64,000 bases of DNA, from NCBI GenBank assembly GCA_039794405.1, contig JBDIVL010000015.1, forward strand, positions 13,370 through 77,369. Direction: 5' to 3'. Shown here piece by piece: positions 46,408 through 55,075 of the stretch. Numbering within the stretch: position 1 is the first letter of the stretch; every line of letters begins with the position of its first letter. Origin of the DNA: JBDIVL01 sp039794405. Lineage in GTDB: Bacteria > Planctomycetota > Brocadiia > Brocadiales > Brocadiaceae. The notes below the pieces were generated by a model. That model was not told the origin of the DNA, searched no databases, and saw only the letters and a list, made by a program, of their open reading frames with translations. Position numbers and translations under genes: made by a program.

Positions 46408-47055
46408 ATGAGAAAATTAACGTTTATCATGGTAGGGGTTCTGGGTGCCTGGTTAATAAAATTATTAATCTTCACGATTCGTATTTATGACGAGCCAAAA
46501 GGTTTTAGTGAAAAAACCAAAACCCTCCGTGCCATCTATGCCTTTTGGCATTGTATGATACTTGTTGCCGCCTACGTGGGTCGCAACAGGAATGTGCAGG
46601 TGCTTATCAGTCAGCATTCTGACGGTGAATACATTGCACAGGTGATTAAAAGACTGGGTTATGGTGTTATACGGGGGTCAACTACGAGGGGTGGGATAAG
46701 GGCCGTAAAAACCCTTGTAAATAAAGCCCGGGAAGGACATGCCCTTGCAATTACACCCGATGGTCCGCGGGGACCCAGGTTTATTGTCCAGTCTGGCAGT
46801 ATTTACCTGGGTAAAAAAACGCAGTTACCCATCATTCCAACGGTAGTCGGACTATCTCATTACTGGGAACTTCCGAGCTGGGATGGTTTCCGCATACCAA
46901 AACCGTTTTCCAGGGCATTGATAATGTATGGTGACCCGATCTTTATCCCACCCGATCTCAGTGAAGAAGAGATGGAACAGCACCGGCTTTTGCTGGAGCA
47001 GAATTTGACGGAAATGATGGAAAAGGCTGATAGTTTAGTCCGGCACGTGGTGTAA
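46408..47055 (+). CDS. DUF374/lysophospholipid acyltransferase-like protein
   Basis: A 215-residue protein with an N-terminal membrane helix (about 5-25). The DUF374 core is FWHCMILVAAY, VLISQHSDGEYIAQVIKRLGYGVIRGSTTRGG and ITPDGPRGPRF. It belongs to the LPLAT superfamily, with the H-x4-D-type pattern altered to S-Q-H-S-D-G-E. It is thought to act on lipid A or phospholipid in the inner membrane, as DUF374 proteins are often in lipid A contexts. It is monocistronic here. Confidence 0.8.
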   Translation: MRKLTFIMVGVLGAWLIKLLIFTIRIYDEPKGFSEKTKTLRAIYAFWHCMILVAAYVGRNRNVQVLISQHSDGEYIAQVIKRLGYGVIRGSTTRGGIRAVKTLVNKAREGHALAITPDGPRGPRFIVQSGSIYLGKKTQLPIIPTVVGLSHYWELPSWDGFRIPKPFSRALIMYGDPIFIPPDLSEEEMEQHRLLLEQNLTEMMEKADSLVRHVV

Positions 47056-47093
47056 TAAACTCGTAGGATAAAAACGAAAAGTAAAAAAATTCG

Positions 47094-47274
47094 GGTTGGT
47101 TCAATCGTTCACGATTGAACCGAAACGTTTGAGCATGTTATTGGTATTTGGCATCAATCCAAATCCAATGTAGCAATTCGAGACATGGAGTTCAGTCCAC
47201 AATACCCATTGAATCGACCCAAAGCCAATCAAAACGCCCAAACGTGTGGTTCAATCTACAAGATTGAGCCAACT
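47094..47274. repeat. Family A inverted-repeat element (expanded copy)
   Basis: GGTTGGTTCAATCGTTCACG at the left and GGTTCAATCTACAAGATTGAGCC at the right, with the family's CCGAAACGTTTG and AAACGTGTGG landmarks. At 181 bases it is longer than the other copies because the middle holds about 60 extra bases. Confidence 0.7.
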
Positions 47275-47311
47275 CAAATATAGAAATTCGTGACACGTAA
47301 GCCAGTTCTGT

Positions 47312-47407
47312 GGGTGGCACTGACAAACTCTGTTTGTCAGTGTGTTAATTCCCTATCCATGGGTGTATTGTAACAAGCACGGACAAACCAGTTTGTCCGT
47401 GCCACCC
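47312..47407. repeat. Family B inverted-repeat element
   Basis: 96 bases, GGGTGGCACTGACAAACTCTG to GTTTGTCCGTGCCACCC, the closest match to 30509-30604. Confidence 0.72.
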
Positions 47408-47526
47408 TCACTACATAAAATGCCACGAGAAGTTGGTGGCAGTGGGCAAGATGCTTATGCCACCATGGGAAGATACATCAGCACAACACGCTTTTCCTGA
47501 AAATATTCATTACGTTTATTATTTAG

Positions 47527-47620
47527 CAGGGCAAGCGAACCCATCAAGAATATTTTAGCTGATAGCTGACTGCTTTCAGCTATGAAAGTCTAATGGATGC
47601 GCTAACGCTTCACCCATCCT
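47527..47620. repeat. Family C inverted-repeat element
   Basis: AGGGCAAGCGAACCCATCA at the left and TAATGGATGCGCTAACGCTT then CACCCATCCT at the right, with an AGCTGATAGCTGACTG insert. Confidence 0.6.
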
Positions 47621-47626
47621 GTGTGC

Positions 47627-48769
47627 CTACAGAATTACCATATTATCTCGGTGAATAACCTCATCGTATAATTTATACCCCAGCACTTTGGCGATCTGAG
47701 AAGTGCTGCATCCTCTGATTTTTTCAATTTCACTGGAAGAATAATTTGTCAGGCCACGCGCTACAACTGTGCCGTTTTCCTTTCCACTAACCGATATAAT
47801 ATCTCCTTTATAAAATTTGCCTTCAACCGATACGATCCCTGAAGCGAGTAAACTCTTACCCTTTTCCGTTAATGCCTTCCGTGCCCCATCATCTATGAAA
47901 ATCTTTCCTTTGGGTTTTATGGTGTATCCTATCCACCGTTTGCGGCTTGCCAATTTCTCTTCTTTTGGAAGAAAGAGAGTACCTACATCCTCGCCCTGTA
48001 CAATCTTCTTCAAAATTCCTTCCGTTCTTCCATTGGCGATGATTACAGCTTCTCCTGCATTTGTTACAATAGAGGCTGCCCCAAGCTTGGTCTGCATACC
48101 ACCAACACCCATCCTGGTTTTTTCATCAAAAGCTAATTGCCGTATCTCATCAGAGACATTTTCTACGATGGGAATAACAGTTGCTTTGCCCTTGGCCGTT
48201 GGGATTTTCTCATACAGTCCATCCACAGAAGAGAGAATAATAAGCAATTCTGCATTGAGGAGATTTGTCACCAGTGCAGAAAGCGCATCATTGTCGCCGA
48301 ACCGGATCTCATCTACGGAAATGGTATCATTTTCATTTACTACGGGGATGGCATTAAGCCGGAACAGCGTATGAATGGTGTTACAGGTGTTCAGGTATCT
48401 CTGCCTGTCCTCAAAATCCTCGCGGGTAAGGAGTATCTGGGCTGCGTGATAGCCATGGAGTTTGAAACACTCATCGTACATACTGATCAGTTTACTCTGG
48501 CCGATTGCAGCGACGGCCTGTAGTTCGGGCAGCGTACCTGGCCTTTTCTCAATACCAAGTTCTCCCATCCCGGAGCCTACTGCCCCGGAGCTTACCACAA
48601 CTGTGCTGTATCCCATCTTCTTGAGTTCCACAACTTGCCCGGCTAAGCCTTTAATCTGTTCTTTATCCAGGTATCCTTCATTCGTAGTTAAGACACCGGT
48701 GCCTATCTTAACAACGATCTTATTTACCTTTGATAGAATTTGACTTCGTATATCTTCCTTGTGTCTCAT
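47627..48769 (-). CDS. proB: Glutamate 5-kinase
   Basis: About 380 residues. It phosphorylates glutamate in the first step of proline synthesis. The amino-acid-kinase domain has KIVVKIGTGVLTTNEG, VVSSGAVGSGMGELG, ELQAVAAIGQSKL and VNENDTISVDEIRFGDNDALSALV. A PUA domain follows from about residue 285 (KGKIFIDDGARKALTEKGKSLLASGI). Two starts are possible, ATG 48769 or 48817; neither has a clear ribosome site and I chose the shorter one. The partner proA is not adjacent. Confidence 0.92.
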   Translation of the reverse strand: MRHKEDIRSQILSKVNKIVVKIGTGVLTTNEGYLDKEQIKGLAGQVVELKKMGYSTVVVSSGAVGSGMGELGIEKRPGTLPELQAVAAIGQSKLISMYDECFKLHGYHAAQILLTREDFEDRQRYLNTCNTIHTLFRLNAIPVVNENDTISVDEIRFGDNDALSALVTNLLNAELLIILSSVDGLYEKIPTAKGKATVIPIVENVSDEIRQLAFDEKTRMGVGGMQTKLGAASIVTNAGEAVIIANGRTEGILKKIVQGEDVGTLFLPKEEKLASRKRWIGYTIKPKGKIFIDDGARKALTEKGKSLLASGIVSVEGKFYKGDIISVSGKENGTVVARGLTNYSSSEIEKIRGCSTSQIAKVLGYKLYDEVIHRDNMVIL

Positions 48770-49233
48770 ATATTTTACAAATAAAGAAGGTTTCCTCGGT
48801 TTATTATACGTCACCATTTATTGATGAGGCGAATGGTGTTGTCATATTTGCGTCAATTTTAAATAACGTACAGGAAAAGTCAAGAAATACTCAACGTTGT
48901 CCGGTTAGAAAATTACGTAATTCTGTTCGAATATAATGTGTCATGTCACGCTTTCGTACCGGCACGCTTCTGTAACACAACGCACTTGTTGTTCCCTATT
49001 TCAATGTATAGGATCTCAAAGTTTTTCATAATTCCATTAACACACCTCTAATCCCTCTCAAGAAGGGAATCAAAAACCCCCTCTCGGGAGGGAGAACCCA
49101 CCCCTTAGTCCCCTCCCGGGAGGGGGATCTTAGAAGTCCACTCTCGGGGGGGATTTAGGGGTGGGTAAAAGGAAAAGTCGTTGGGTTTTTCGCCTTTTAA
49201 ACCCCATAATTAAACGTATAGGAATTTTAATGT

Positions 49234-49309
49234 GTAGGAGGGGCAAGCGGAGCAGACCCATCAATACTGTTTTTTTCTGATGAGTGCGCTGTCGCTTCAC
49301 CTATCCTAC
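49234..49309. repeat. Family C inverted-repeat element (short)
   Basis: TAGGAGGGGCAAGCGGAGC and GACCCATCA at the left; TGATGAGTGCGCTGTCGCTTC and ACCTATCCTA at the right. Confidence 0.6.
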
Positions 49310-49390
49310 ATAAGCTGCCGAAGGCCTCATGTAATGCTTAGGAATTTCAAAGTTATACATTCTGCAAGTCATTTCGACCCCTTCGCTTTT

Positions 49391-49513
49391 GTCATTTCGA
49401 GGAACGAAGTGACGAGAAATCTTTCGCACGGGGCAGACACTGGGAGAATCCTTAGGATATTTTCCCCTCTGTCGACACAAGGATTTCTCAGTCGCTCCGC
49501 TCCTTCGAAATGA
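49391..49513. repeat. GTCATTTCGA inverted-repeat element
   Basis: GTCATTTCGAGGAACGAAGTG at the left and CTCCTTCGAAATGAT at the right with inner GAGAAATCTTT/AAGGATTTCTC arms. It resembles the inside of 20611-20751 and the decayed copies near 6091-6190 and 6488-6575. Confidence 0.55.
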
Positions 49514-49678
49514 TCGTGGGAAAACGTTCGGTTTCATCCCTGGAATGCTATGGAAAAGATACGGTTGCCGTGAATGCTACAAGCGCGTGCAGGTAGGCAA
49601 GTACGATGTAAATTCCATACCCTCTCATCGAGAAAGAATAGATGAAGAACAACGAAGAATATAAAATGGAGTATAAAA

Positions 49679-51247
49679 GTGCGTGATCAGAATAATAATA
49701 AAAGACCGCAAAGCTATTTCGTTCCGCAGGGTATTACAGAAGAATACTTCAACCTCAACACCATGAGCCGCGAGAACAGAAACAATGCGCTCAGGGAACT
49801 GATTGATTACATAGACAAAACCAAGGCATCGTTTTTGGGTTACCAGGCCAACCAAGCGCTTACCCTAAGGCGCATTGCCGAGTATCTTGATGTCAGTCCG
49901 AACAACATAGGAGATCCCTTTTCATGTCCAACGAATGGAACAGAAAAGGGGCCTCCGGCTGATGGTTACTTTACGCTCAACGCGAAGTGGATTGAGCGTG
50001 CAGTTCTCGATTACTTTGCGAAATTATGGTATGCAAAGTACCCGCATCGTGTCAGAGGCGAAACAAATGACTGGCTCGATACGTACTGGGGCTGTGTACT
50101 CTCGATGGGGAGTACTGAGGGTAATCTGCTGGGACTTCGCAATGCAAGGGACTATCTCAGCGGCGTACTCCTTCGTTTCGAAGATTCAGAGAACAGTGAC
50201 TTCAGTTACCAGATGCCACAGGTTGGCGGACGGCGGCCGAATGAGTTCAGGCCGATACTCTTTTACTCTGAAGCATCCCACTACTCAGTAAAAAAGCTGG
50301 CCCATATGCTGAGGTTTCCGACCTTTTATGAGATTGGTACCTCAATCTATCCACGACAAAACCCCATTAGGTGCTCCAACTGGCCTAAAGCAGTGCCAAC
50401 TGATAAACATGGACGGATTAATATTGAAGATCTTGAAAAACTGGCTCAATTCTTCCTGGAGCGACGCTATCCGATTGCAGTTGTCTTTAACTATGGTACT
50501 ACGTGGACTGGTGCCTACGATGACGTAGCGGAAGCGGTGAAACGTTTGCAACCGCTGCTTGTTAAGAGCGGCATGTATGAGCGCAACGTCTCCCACGTTG
50601 ATGAAAAAGGGAACGCTATATTATGCAAACGTAAAGGTTTCTGGTATCATGTAGATGGAGCACTGGGGGCCGCACAGGTGCCTTATTATCGTATAACCGC
50701 AAAAGAAAAAAACGATCTAGATACTTATCCAGACTTTGATTTCGAGTACTTAGATATCCAATCAATGGTCGTCAGCGGACACAAATGGCTTGGGGCGCCA
50801 ATGCCATGCGGTGTCTTCATGACAAAGAACCGCTATTTGCTAACGAGTGATCTTCCGGACTATGTAGGGTCTTTAGACTCAACGCTAGCAGGTTCCCGCA
50901 GTGCCCTTGCTGCGATTGTCCTCTGGGATACGCTGGCGCAGAAAGACGATAATCAACGGGGAAAAGAGTTCCGTGATGCCTTAAAGATAGCCGAATGGGT
51001 GCATGGAGAGTTAGTTAATGTGTTTGGAGAGTCGAGAGTTCATTGGGATCCCAGATCGATAGCCGTTGTTTTTCCGCGACCGAAATCTCAGGATATAGTT
51101 GAGAAGTATTCCCTCGCCTCAATTCCGGCGCGGGAAAAGCCTATACAGAGGGAGGCACAATCTCACATTTTTGTGATGCCGCATGTGACACGTGAGCTTA
51201 TCCAGGGATTGATCAATGAGATTAAGAAGAGTGAGGGTCAGTCTTGA
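49679..51247 (+). CDS. Group II PLP-dependent decarboxylase (histidine decarboxylase-like)
   Basis: A 522-residue protein that starts at GTG with GGAG seven bases upstream. PLP-site residues are H201 (SEASHYS), D326 (HVDGALG) and the Schiff-base lysine K369 in VVSGHKWLGAPMPCG. The SGHK(W/F)-x-G-x-PMPCG form is typical of bacterial PLP histidine decarboxylase-like enzymes of group II. The substrate cannot be fixed; histidine or another aromatic or acidic amino acid are options. At 522 residues it is longer than the usual ~380, with about 80 N-terminal extra residues. It is isolated at the left end of the accessory patch. Confidence 0.78.
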   Translation: MRDQNNNKRPQSYFVPQGITEEYFNLNTMSRENRNNALRELIDYIDKTKASFLGYQANQALTLRRIAEYLDVSPNNIGDPFSCPTNGTEKGPPADGYFTLNAKWIERAVLDYFAKLWYAKYPHRVRGETNDWLDTYWGCVLSMGSTEGNLLGLRNARDYLSGVLLRFEDSENSDFSYQMPQVGGRRPNEFRPILFYSEASHYSVKKLAHMLRFPTFYEIGTSIYPRQNPIRCSNWPKAVPTDKHGRINIEDLEKLAQFFLERRYPIAVVFNYGTTWTGAYDDVAEAVKRLQPLLVKSGMYERNVSHVDEKGNAILCKRKGFWYHVDGALGAAQVPYYRITAKEKNDLDTYPDFDFEYLDIQSMVVSGHKWLGAPMPCGVFMTKNRYLLTSDLPDYVGSLDSTLAGSRSALAAIVLWDTLAQKDDNQRGKEFRDALKIAEWVHGELVNVFGESRVHWDPRSIAVVFPRPKSQDIVEKYSLASIPAREKPIQREAQSHIFVMPHVTRELIQGLINEIKKSEGQS

Positions 51248-51303
51248 TGACCTGCTGCAAAGCAATTGATGAGCGAGGCCGAATCTCGACATCTTTATTA
51301 AGG

Positions 51304-51408
51304 CGTTCATTTGCGCCTTATTTGTTGGAAACTGGATATGATATTCGAATTATCCAAGAACTCTTGGGCCATGGCGGTGTGAAAACAATGGCCTATACAT
51401 ATTTTTAA
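51304..51408 (+). pseudogene. Tyrosine recombinase/integrase C-terminal remnant
   Basis: In one frame the DNA reads RSFAPYLLETGYDIRIIQELLGH and then GGVKTMAYTYF before TAA. This is the end of a phage- or integron-type tyrosine recombinase (family form: H-x-L-R-H-S-F-A-T-H-L-L-E...LGH...Y-T-H). The arginine, the LGH histidine and a final tyrosine are visible, but the rest of the gene is gone; in-frame similarity fades upstream of about 51260. It marks a decayed mobile element at the border of the accessory patch. Confidence 0.7.
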
Positions 51409-51497
51409 TAATCGAGGACAGATATAGATAAATTCACTAGAATTGATGTAAACATTAAGTGTCGTCATTATTAGGCACAAACCTTGGAGGCAATCAA

Positions 51498-53024
51498 ATG
51501 AGTACTGATGAATCTAACGAAGGTATTATAGGTTTTTTGAATAAATGGGGTGTTCTGATAGGTCTGATAAGTGGCACAGTGGCAGTTCTTACCCAAATCG
51601 GTAATTTTATTCAGATGGTGCGCGGCGACAGCACATTAGTGCGAACTTTCACAATAATAGGCATATTAATTCTGTGGATAGTATTTTTTTATCTTTATAT
51701 CAGAAAGAGAAAGAAATGCAAAAATATGTTCGAAGAGAACGAGCCTAAAGAAACAAGAGTTCCGTTCTACTCCCCTAAGGTTAGAAATCTTGCGCTAATC
51801 GGCTTGATAGCTATCCCTACAGGCTCCAGTGTCTGGACATATATTGAATACCGTCCCCTAAGTTATTTCTTGGTTCTCGTAGCGAATTTTGATGGACCTG
51901 AAAATGAGAAGTATAGAATAACTGAGGATATAATCTTCAAATTGCGAGGGGCTACTGAAAAATATCGACGAGAAGTAAAGATTGAGAGCCTAAATGAGTC
52001 AGTTACGGTACTACAGGGTAGTGAGATTGCCAAACAAAAGGGTAAGGAGCACAAGGCAAGTATGGTGCTTTGAGGTTCTTACGGCAAGACCAATGAAGCT
52101 GCAAAGATATACATTCATTTTGAATTGCTTAGGAAACCTTTACACTTCAGGGAGGAACATGAAGAACAAATTTACAAACACAAGGTAGCAGAATTAGAGA
52201 GTTTTGATTTTCAGGCACGGCTTTCCAACGAAGTGTCACATATAGTCTTAGTGACCTTAGGAATAATTCATTATGAATCACGGGATTTTGATGGGGCGAT
52301 AGATCGACTAAGTGACGCCTTAAATCAACCGACGATCTCTAAAGACATTCTAAATCCTGCTGTTTTATATTTCTTTAGAGGAAATGCTTATTATCATAAG
52401 AATAATTATGTGAAAGCAATAGAAGATTATGATGCCACGATCAGCCGCTCACAAGACTTTAAGGAAGCTTATATCAGCCGCGGTATAGCGCATGACGATA
52501 GCAAGGATTTCGATCGTGCTATCGCTGATTTTTCTAAAACAATCAACTTTGCTCCCGATGAAGCAGTCTTATATTTCCACCGCAGTGTAGCTTATGTTCG
52601 TAAAGGTGAGCTAGGATTAGGTCTAGCAGATGTAAATAAAGCTATCAGTCTAGATTCAAGTAATTTTCAAGCTTACAATAACCGAGCAATTGTATACATT
52701 GAAAAAGGAGATTACGACCGAGCAATTAATGATCTAAACAAAGCAATTGAACTTAATCCCAATTATTGTGAAGCTTATAACCAAAGAGGGGTTGTATATA
52801 CACTCAAGGGAGACAACGATCATGCAATCAAAGAGTTCACTAAAGCTATTAAGCTAAAGTCCGACTATGCCGCTGCATACTTCAATCGCAGCAATGCGTA
52901 TGATAACAAAGGAGATTATGAGCAAGCCCAAGCTGATAGGAAAAAGGCGATTGAATTATCAAATGCCCCCCTAATTTTAAGTCTTGTAGGTTGGGTTGAG
53001 GCACGAAACCCAACAACCGAATAA
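51498..53024 (+). pseudogene. TPR-repeat membrane protein interrupted by an in-frame TGA
   Basis: ATG 51498 (GGAGG seven bases upstream) opens a protein with two membrane helices (about residues 20-70 and 95-115) and a FLVLVANFDGP...RITEDII domain. It meets TGA at 52071-52073. The same frame then runs on without a break as GSYGKTNEAAKIYIHFELL and into seven or so TPR units to 53024. Homologues read W-G-x-Y-G-K-T here, so a TGG to TGA change is the likely cause. The combined length would be 508 residues with the stop read as Trp. The last 13 residues (LVGWVEARNPTTE) come from a TIR repeat. It could be a sequencing error, a true nonsense mutation or, less likely, readthrough. Confidence 0.72.
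52125..53024 (+). CDS. TPR-repeat half of the interrupted gene, as an independent frame
   Basis: The part after the TGA can be read as up to 299 residues from a TTG (52125) or a later start. Consecutive 34-residue TPR units are evident: NPAVLYFFRGNAYYHKNNYVKAIEDYDATI, then KEAYISRGIAHDDSKDFDRAIADF, FQAYNNRAIVYIEKGDYDRAINDLNKAI and CEAYNQRGVVYTLKGDNDHAIKEF. TPRs form helical scaffolds for protein contacts. No good ribosome site is seen at the new start, so the half may not be expressed on its own. Confidence 0.5.
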   Translation: MLRKPLHFREEHEEQIYKHKVAELESFDFQARLSNEVSHIVLVTLGIIHYESRDFDGAIDRLSDALNQPTISKDILNPAVLYFFRGNAYYHKNNYVKAIEDYDATISRSQDFKEAYISRGIAHDDSKDFDRAIADFSKTINFAPDEAVLYFHRSVAYVRKGELGLGLADVNKAISLDSSNFQAYNNRAIVYIEKGDYDRAINDLNKAIELNPNYCEAYNQRGVVYTLKGDNDHAIKEFTKAIKLKSDYAAAYFNRSNAYDNKGDYEQAQADRKKAIELSNAPLILSLVGWVEARNPTTE

Positions 53025-53130
53025 GATAGAGCAAGGGAATAATGAGCTATCGTGGACTTGTCTGTGTAATGCACGCATGTAGTCATAATCAAAAGGCGCA
53101 ATATTTTTCTTTACCATAATCTACACAACT
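52986..53130. repeat. Deletion derivative of a 171-base TIR element
   Basis: It begins GTAGGTTGGGTTGAGGCACG and follows the element at 54124-54294 to CCATAATCTACACAACT. It has lost the right terminal repeat, apparently by deletion between two CTA triplets. The left part codes the end of the TPR gene. Confidence 0.75.
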
Positions 53131-53227
53131 GTGTCTGAGAAGAATGAAAATAGTTTGCAATCTTCTTTGTTTTTATTTAACATTGCATCACGATGAAAAA
53201 GGTAATTTCTTAGCAAGAATACACGTT

Positions 53228-53455
53228 ATGACAGCAAATAATAGCGGGCCCATCGATCTTGATGCGTTAGCAACCAAATTTCGTCAATGGCGGGCTCAGC
53301 ACAAAACACCGGGCACGGTTATCGCTGCCCATCGAGAAGTCCTGCTGGAACGAGTGGCCCAATCAATGACATTTGAAGGCGAACCGATTACCGTAATTCG
53401 TCTTAAAATCTTGTTAAATCAAACAGACCAATGGATGAAGAAACAGGAAAGTTAG
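53228..53455 (+). CDS. Putative Fic inhibitor (class I antitoxin-like)
   Basis: A 75-residue protein from ATG 53228; a longer frame from 53144 exists but adds residues without homology appeal. Residues 46-51, S-M-T-F-E-G, match the Fic-inhibitory motif [S/T]-x3-E-[G/N], placed on a predicted helix (ERVAQSMTFEGEPITV). In class I Fic systems this motif is on a small separate antitoxin encoded just upstream of the toxin, blocking its ATP site by the glutamate. Here the gene overlaps the fic start by 25 bases. No ribosome site of note. The match is short, so this is an inference strengthened by position. Confidence 0.6.
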   Translation: MTANNSGPIDLDALATKFRQWRAQHKTPGTVIAAHREVLLERVAQSMTFEGEPITVIRLKILLNQTDQWMKKQES

Positions 53456-54033
53456 GATCAACCCGGTCGTTTGAGACGAATGAGGGTACACTTACCTATA
53501 CGGAAGTCTCAGAGAGGCTTGCCGTCTCGCTTGCCCGTATATTTGCTCAACTTTTGCAAACTCCACCCCACGAGATCATCATCACGCCCGATTGGCTTTG
53601 CCAGAGACACCGGGAACTCGCCGGGCGCCTCTTCCCCGAATGGGCCGGCCGGTTTCGTATAACGGACGTGAAAGTTGGAACACTGGAGCCACCGGCTTAT
53701 TACAAAGTGCCGCTTCTCGTGCGGTCTTTCTGCGACGATTTAGCCGAACGTTTGCGACATGTGGATGATGACAATCTGCCCGAGATAGCGGCGCTTCTTG
53801 CCTGGGTGGACTGGCGATTTCAATGGGTTCATCCCTTCAAAGATTTCAACGGCCGTATCGGTCGATTGATGCTGGCCGCCCTTCTTTACAAGCTTGCCCT
53901 GCCCCCTGTCGAAACCGCGCCCACGGACCCTGAAAAGCGTCGTGAATATCTCGAAGCGCTGCGAGCCGGTGACGCGGGAAATCTCGACCAGCTTCAAAAA
54001 TTATGGATCCGTAGACTTGGAGAAGCGATCTAA
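53431..54033 (+). CDS. Fic-domain protein (probable AMP-transferase toxin)
   Basis: A 200-residue protein. The catalytic loop is HPFKDFNGRIGR: H134 is the base, N140 and R142 hold the nucleotide, and the usual G before N is F, a known variant. The flap region and the upstream helix (ALLAWVDWRFQWVHPF) are in place. Fic enzymes move AMP (or another phosphate group) onto protein hydroxyls. No inhibitory S/T-x3-E-G motif is clear in the protein itself; it occurs in the small protein encoded upstream and overlapping. No ribosome site, so translational coupling is likely. Base composition looks richer in G+C than its neighbours, which suggests transfer. Confidence 0.82.
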   Translation: MDEETGKLGSTRSFETNEGTLTYTEVSERLAVSLARIFAQLLQTPPHEIIITPDWLCQRHRELAGRLFPEWAGRFRITDVKVGTLEPPAYYKVPLLVRSFCDDLAERLRHVDDDNLPEIAALLAWVDWRFQWVHPFKDFNGRIGRLMLAALLYKLALPPVETAPTDPEKRREYLEALRAGDAGNLDQLQKLWIRRLGEAI

Positions 54034-54488
54034 CCAAAGCCGTTTATTCGAGAACATACCCTACGACGTCCAACCAATGTTCTTTCAAATACTCAAACCG
54101 CTCTTGATCTATCCAAAAGTAAGGTAGGTTGGGTTGAGGAATGAAACCCAACAACCGAATAAGATAGAGCAAGGGAATGATGAGCTATCGTGGACTTGCC
54201 TGTGTAATGCACGCGTGTAGTCATAATCAAAAGGCGTAATATTTTTCTTTACCATAATCTAAATTGTTGGGTTTCGTTCCTCAACCCAACCTACACAACT
54301 TTTACCATGATCTCTCATAGTTGTTTTCCTCCGTACTCTACACTAAATTATTACTAGGAATTGTCTAACTATTATTGACACAGAGGGCGATATGTACTCA
54401 TGCATTATTCAGTTAACATAAAATCTGGTTTTTCTCATTGCAATAATTAAATATTTTCTTAAGTAACCGTTTGTTTAAACCAGGCATT
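54034..54488. other. Intergenic region with a TIR element
   Basis: No gene seen. It holds the complete TIR element at 54124-54294. Confidence 0.5.
54124..54294. repeat. 171-base MITE-like element with ~30-base terminal inverted repeats
   Basis: The left end GTAGGTTGGGTTGAGGAATG...AACCCAACA (54124-54153) and the right end TGTTGGGTTTCGTTCC...CCAACCTAC (54265-54294) match as inverse at 29 of 30 positions. A shortened direct copy stands at 52986-53130, so the pair brackets the Fic module. Confidence 0.8.
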
Positions 54489-54974
54489 TTATTGCTCAGT
54501 AATCGTTACCTTTGTCATGATATCTCCCTGCCGGATTTTATTTACGACATCCTGGCCATGAACCACTTTACCGAAGACCGTGTGTTTGCCATTCAGATGA
54601 GGTTGCGGGGAGTGTGTTATAAAAAACTGACTTCCGTTGGTGTTTGGACCTGCATTTGCCATAGAGATAACCCCTGTATCATGGGTTAGTGGGTTACCCT
54701 TTACTTCGTCTTCAAACCGGTAACCCGGACCACCCCTTCCGGTACCTGTAGGATCACCTCCCTGAACCATAAAATCACTGATTACTCGATGAAACGAAAC
54801 ATCGTCATAGAATCCTTCCTTGACCAGAAAAACAAAATTGTTAACCGTTTTCGGTGCATGCTGTGGATAAAGTTCTATCTCGATCGTACCTTTAGTGGTT
54901 TCAATTGTTGCTTTATAGGTTTTCTGGGGATCAATTTGCATTGCTGGCGAGCTACTCCACTGTTTCTTTTGCAT
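54489..54974 (-). CDS. Peptidyl-prolyl cis-trans isomerase, cyclophilin type
   Basis: A 161-residue protein with an AAAGGA site. The cyclophilin core is TTKGTIEIELYPQHAPKTVNNFVFL, then FHRVISDFMVQGGDPTGTGRGGPGY (catalytic R and the FMxQGGD motif), SMANAGPNTNGSQFFIT and LNGKHTVFGKV. The first 16 residues are polar with no signal peptide, so it is cytoplasmic. It helps protein folding by isomerising prolyl bonds. Monocistronic. Confidence 0.93.
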   Translation of the reverse strand: MQKKQWSSSPAMQIDPQKTYKATIETTKGTIEIELYPQHAPKTVNNFVFLVKEGFYDDVSFHRVISDFMVQGGDPTGTGRGGPGYRFEDEVKGNPLTHDTGVISMANAGPNTNGSQFFITHSPQPHLNGKHTVFGKVVHGQDVVNKIRQGDIMTKVTITEQ

Positions 54975-55075
54975 GTATTATTCCTTTCTATAGCGAAATG
55001 TAATTATTCATAATTTACTTTGTGATTCAGATTTTTTGCAGAAAACAGAACTCTGGAGATGGGTCGGTTGGAGGC

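Larger units (their letters stand above)
47056..47626. other. Intergenic region made almost wholly of repeats
   Basis: Three elements stand in a row: family A (47094-47274), family B (47312-47407) and family C (47527-47620). No gene seen. Confidence 0.6.
48770..49678. other. Intergenic region with several repeat types
   Basis: No convincing gene in about 900 bases. It holds a tract of CCCTCTCGGGAGGG / CCCCTCCCGGGAGGGGG type at about 49068-49175, a family C element at 49234-49309, and a GTCATTTCGA-type element at 49391-49513. Confidence 0.5.

Noticed and set aside
49068..49175. CRISPR-like spaced repeat
   Set aside because: The CCCTCCCGGGAGGG-type units are irregular in length and spacing and there are no unique spacers; it is a degenerate dispersed repeat.
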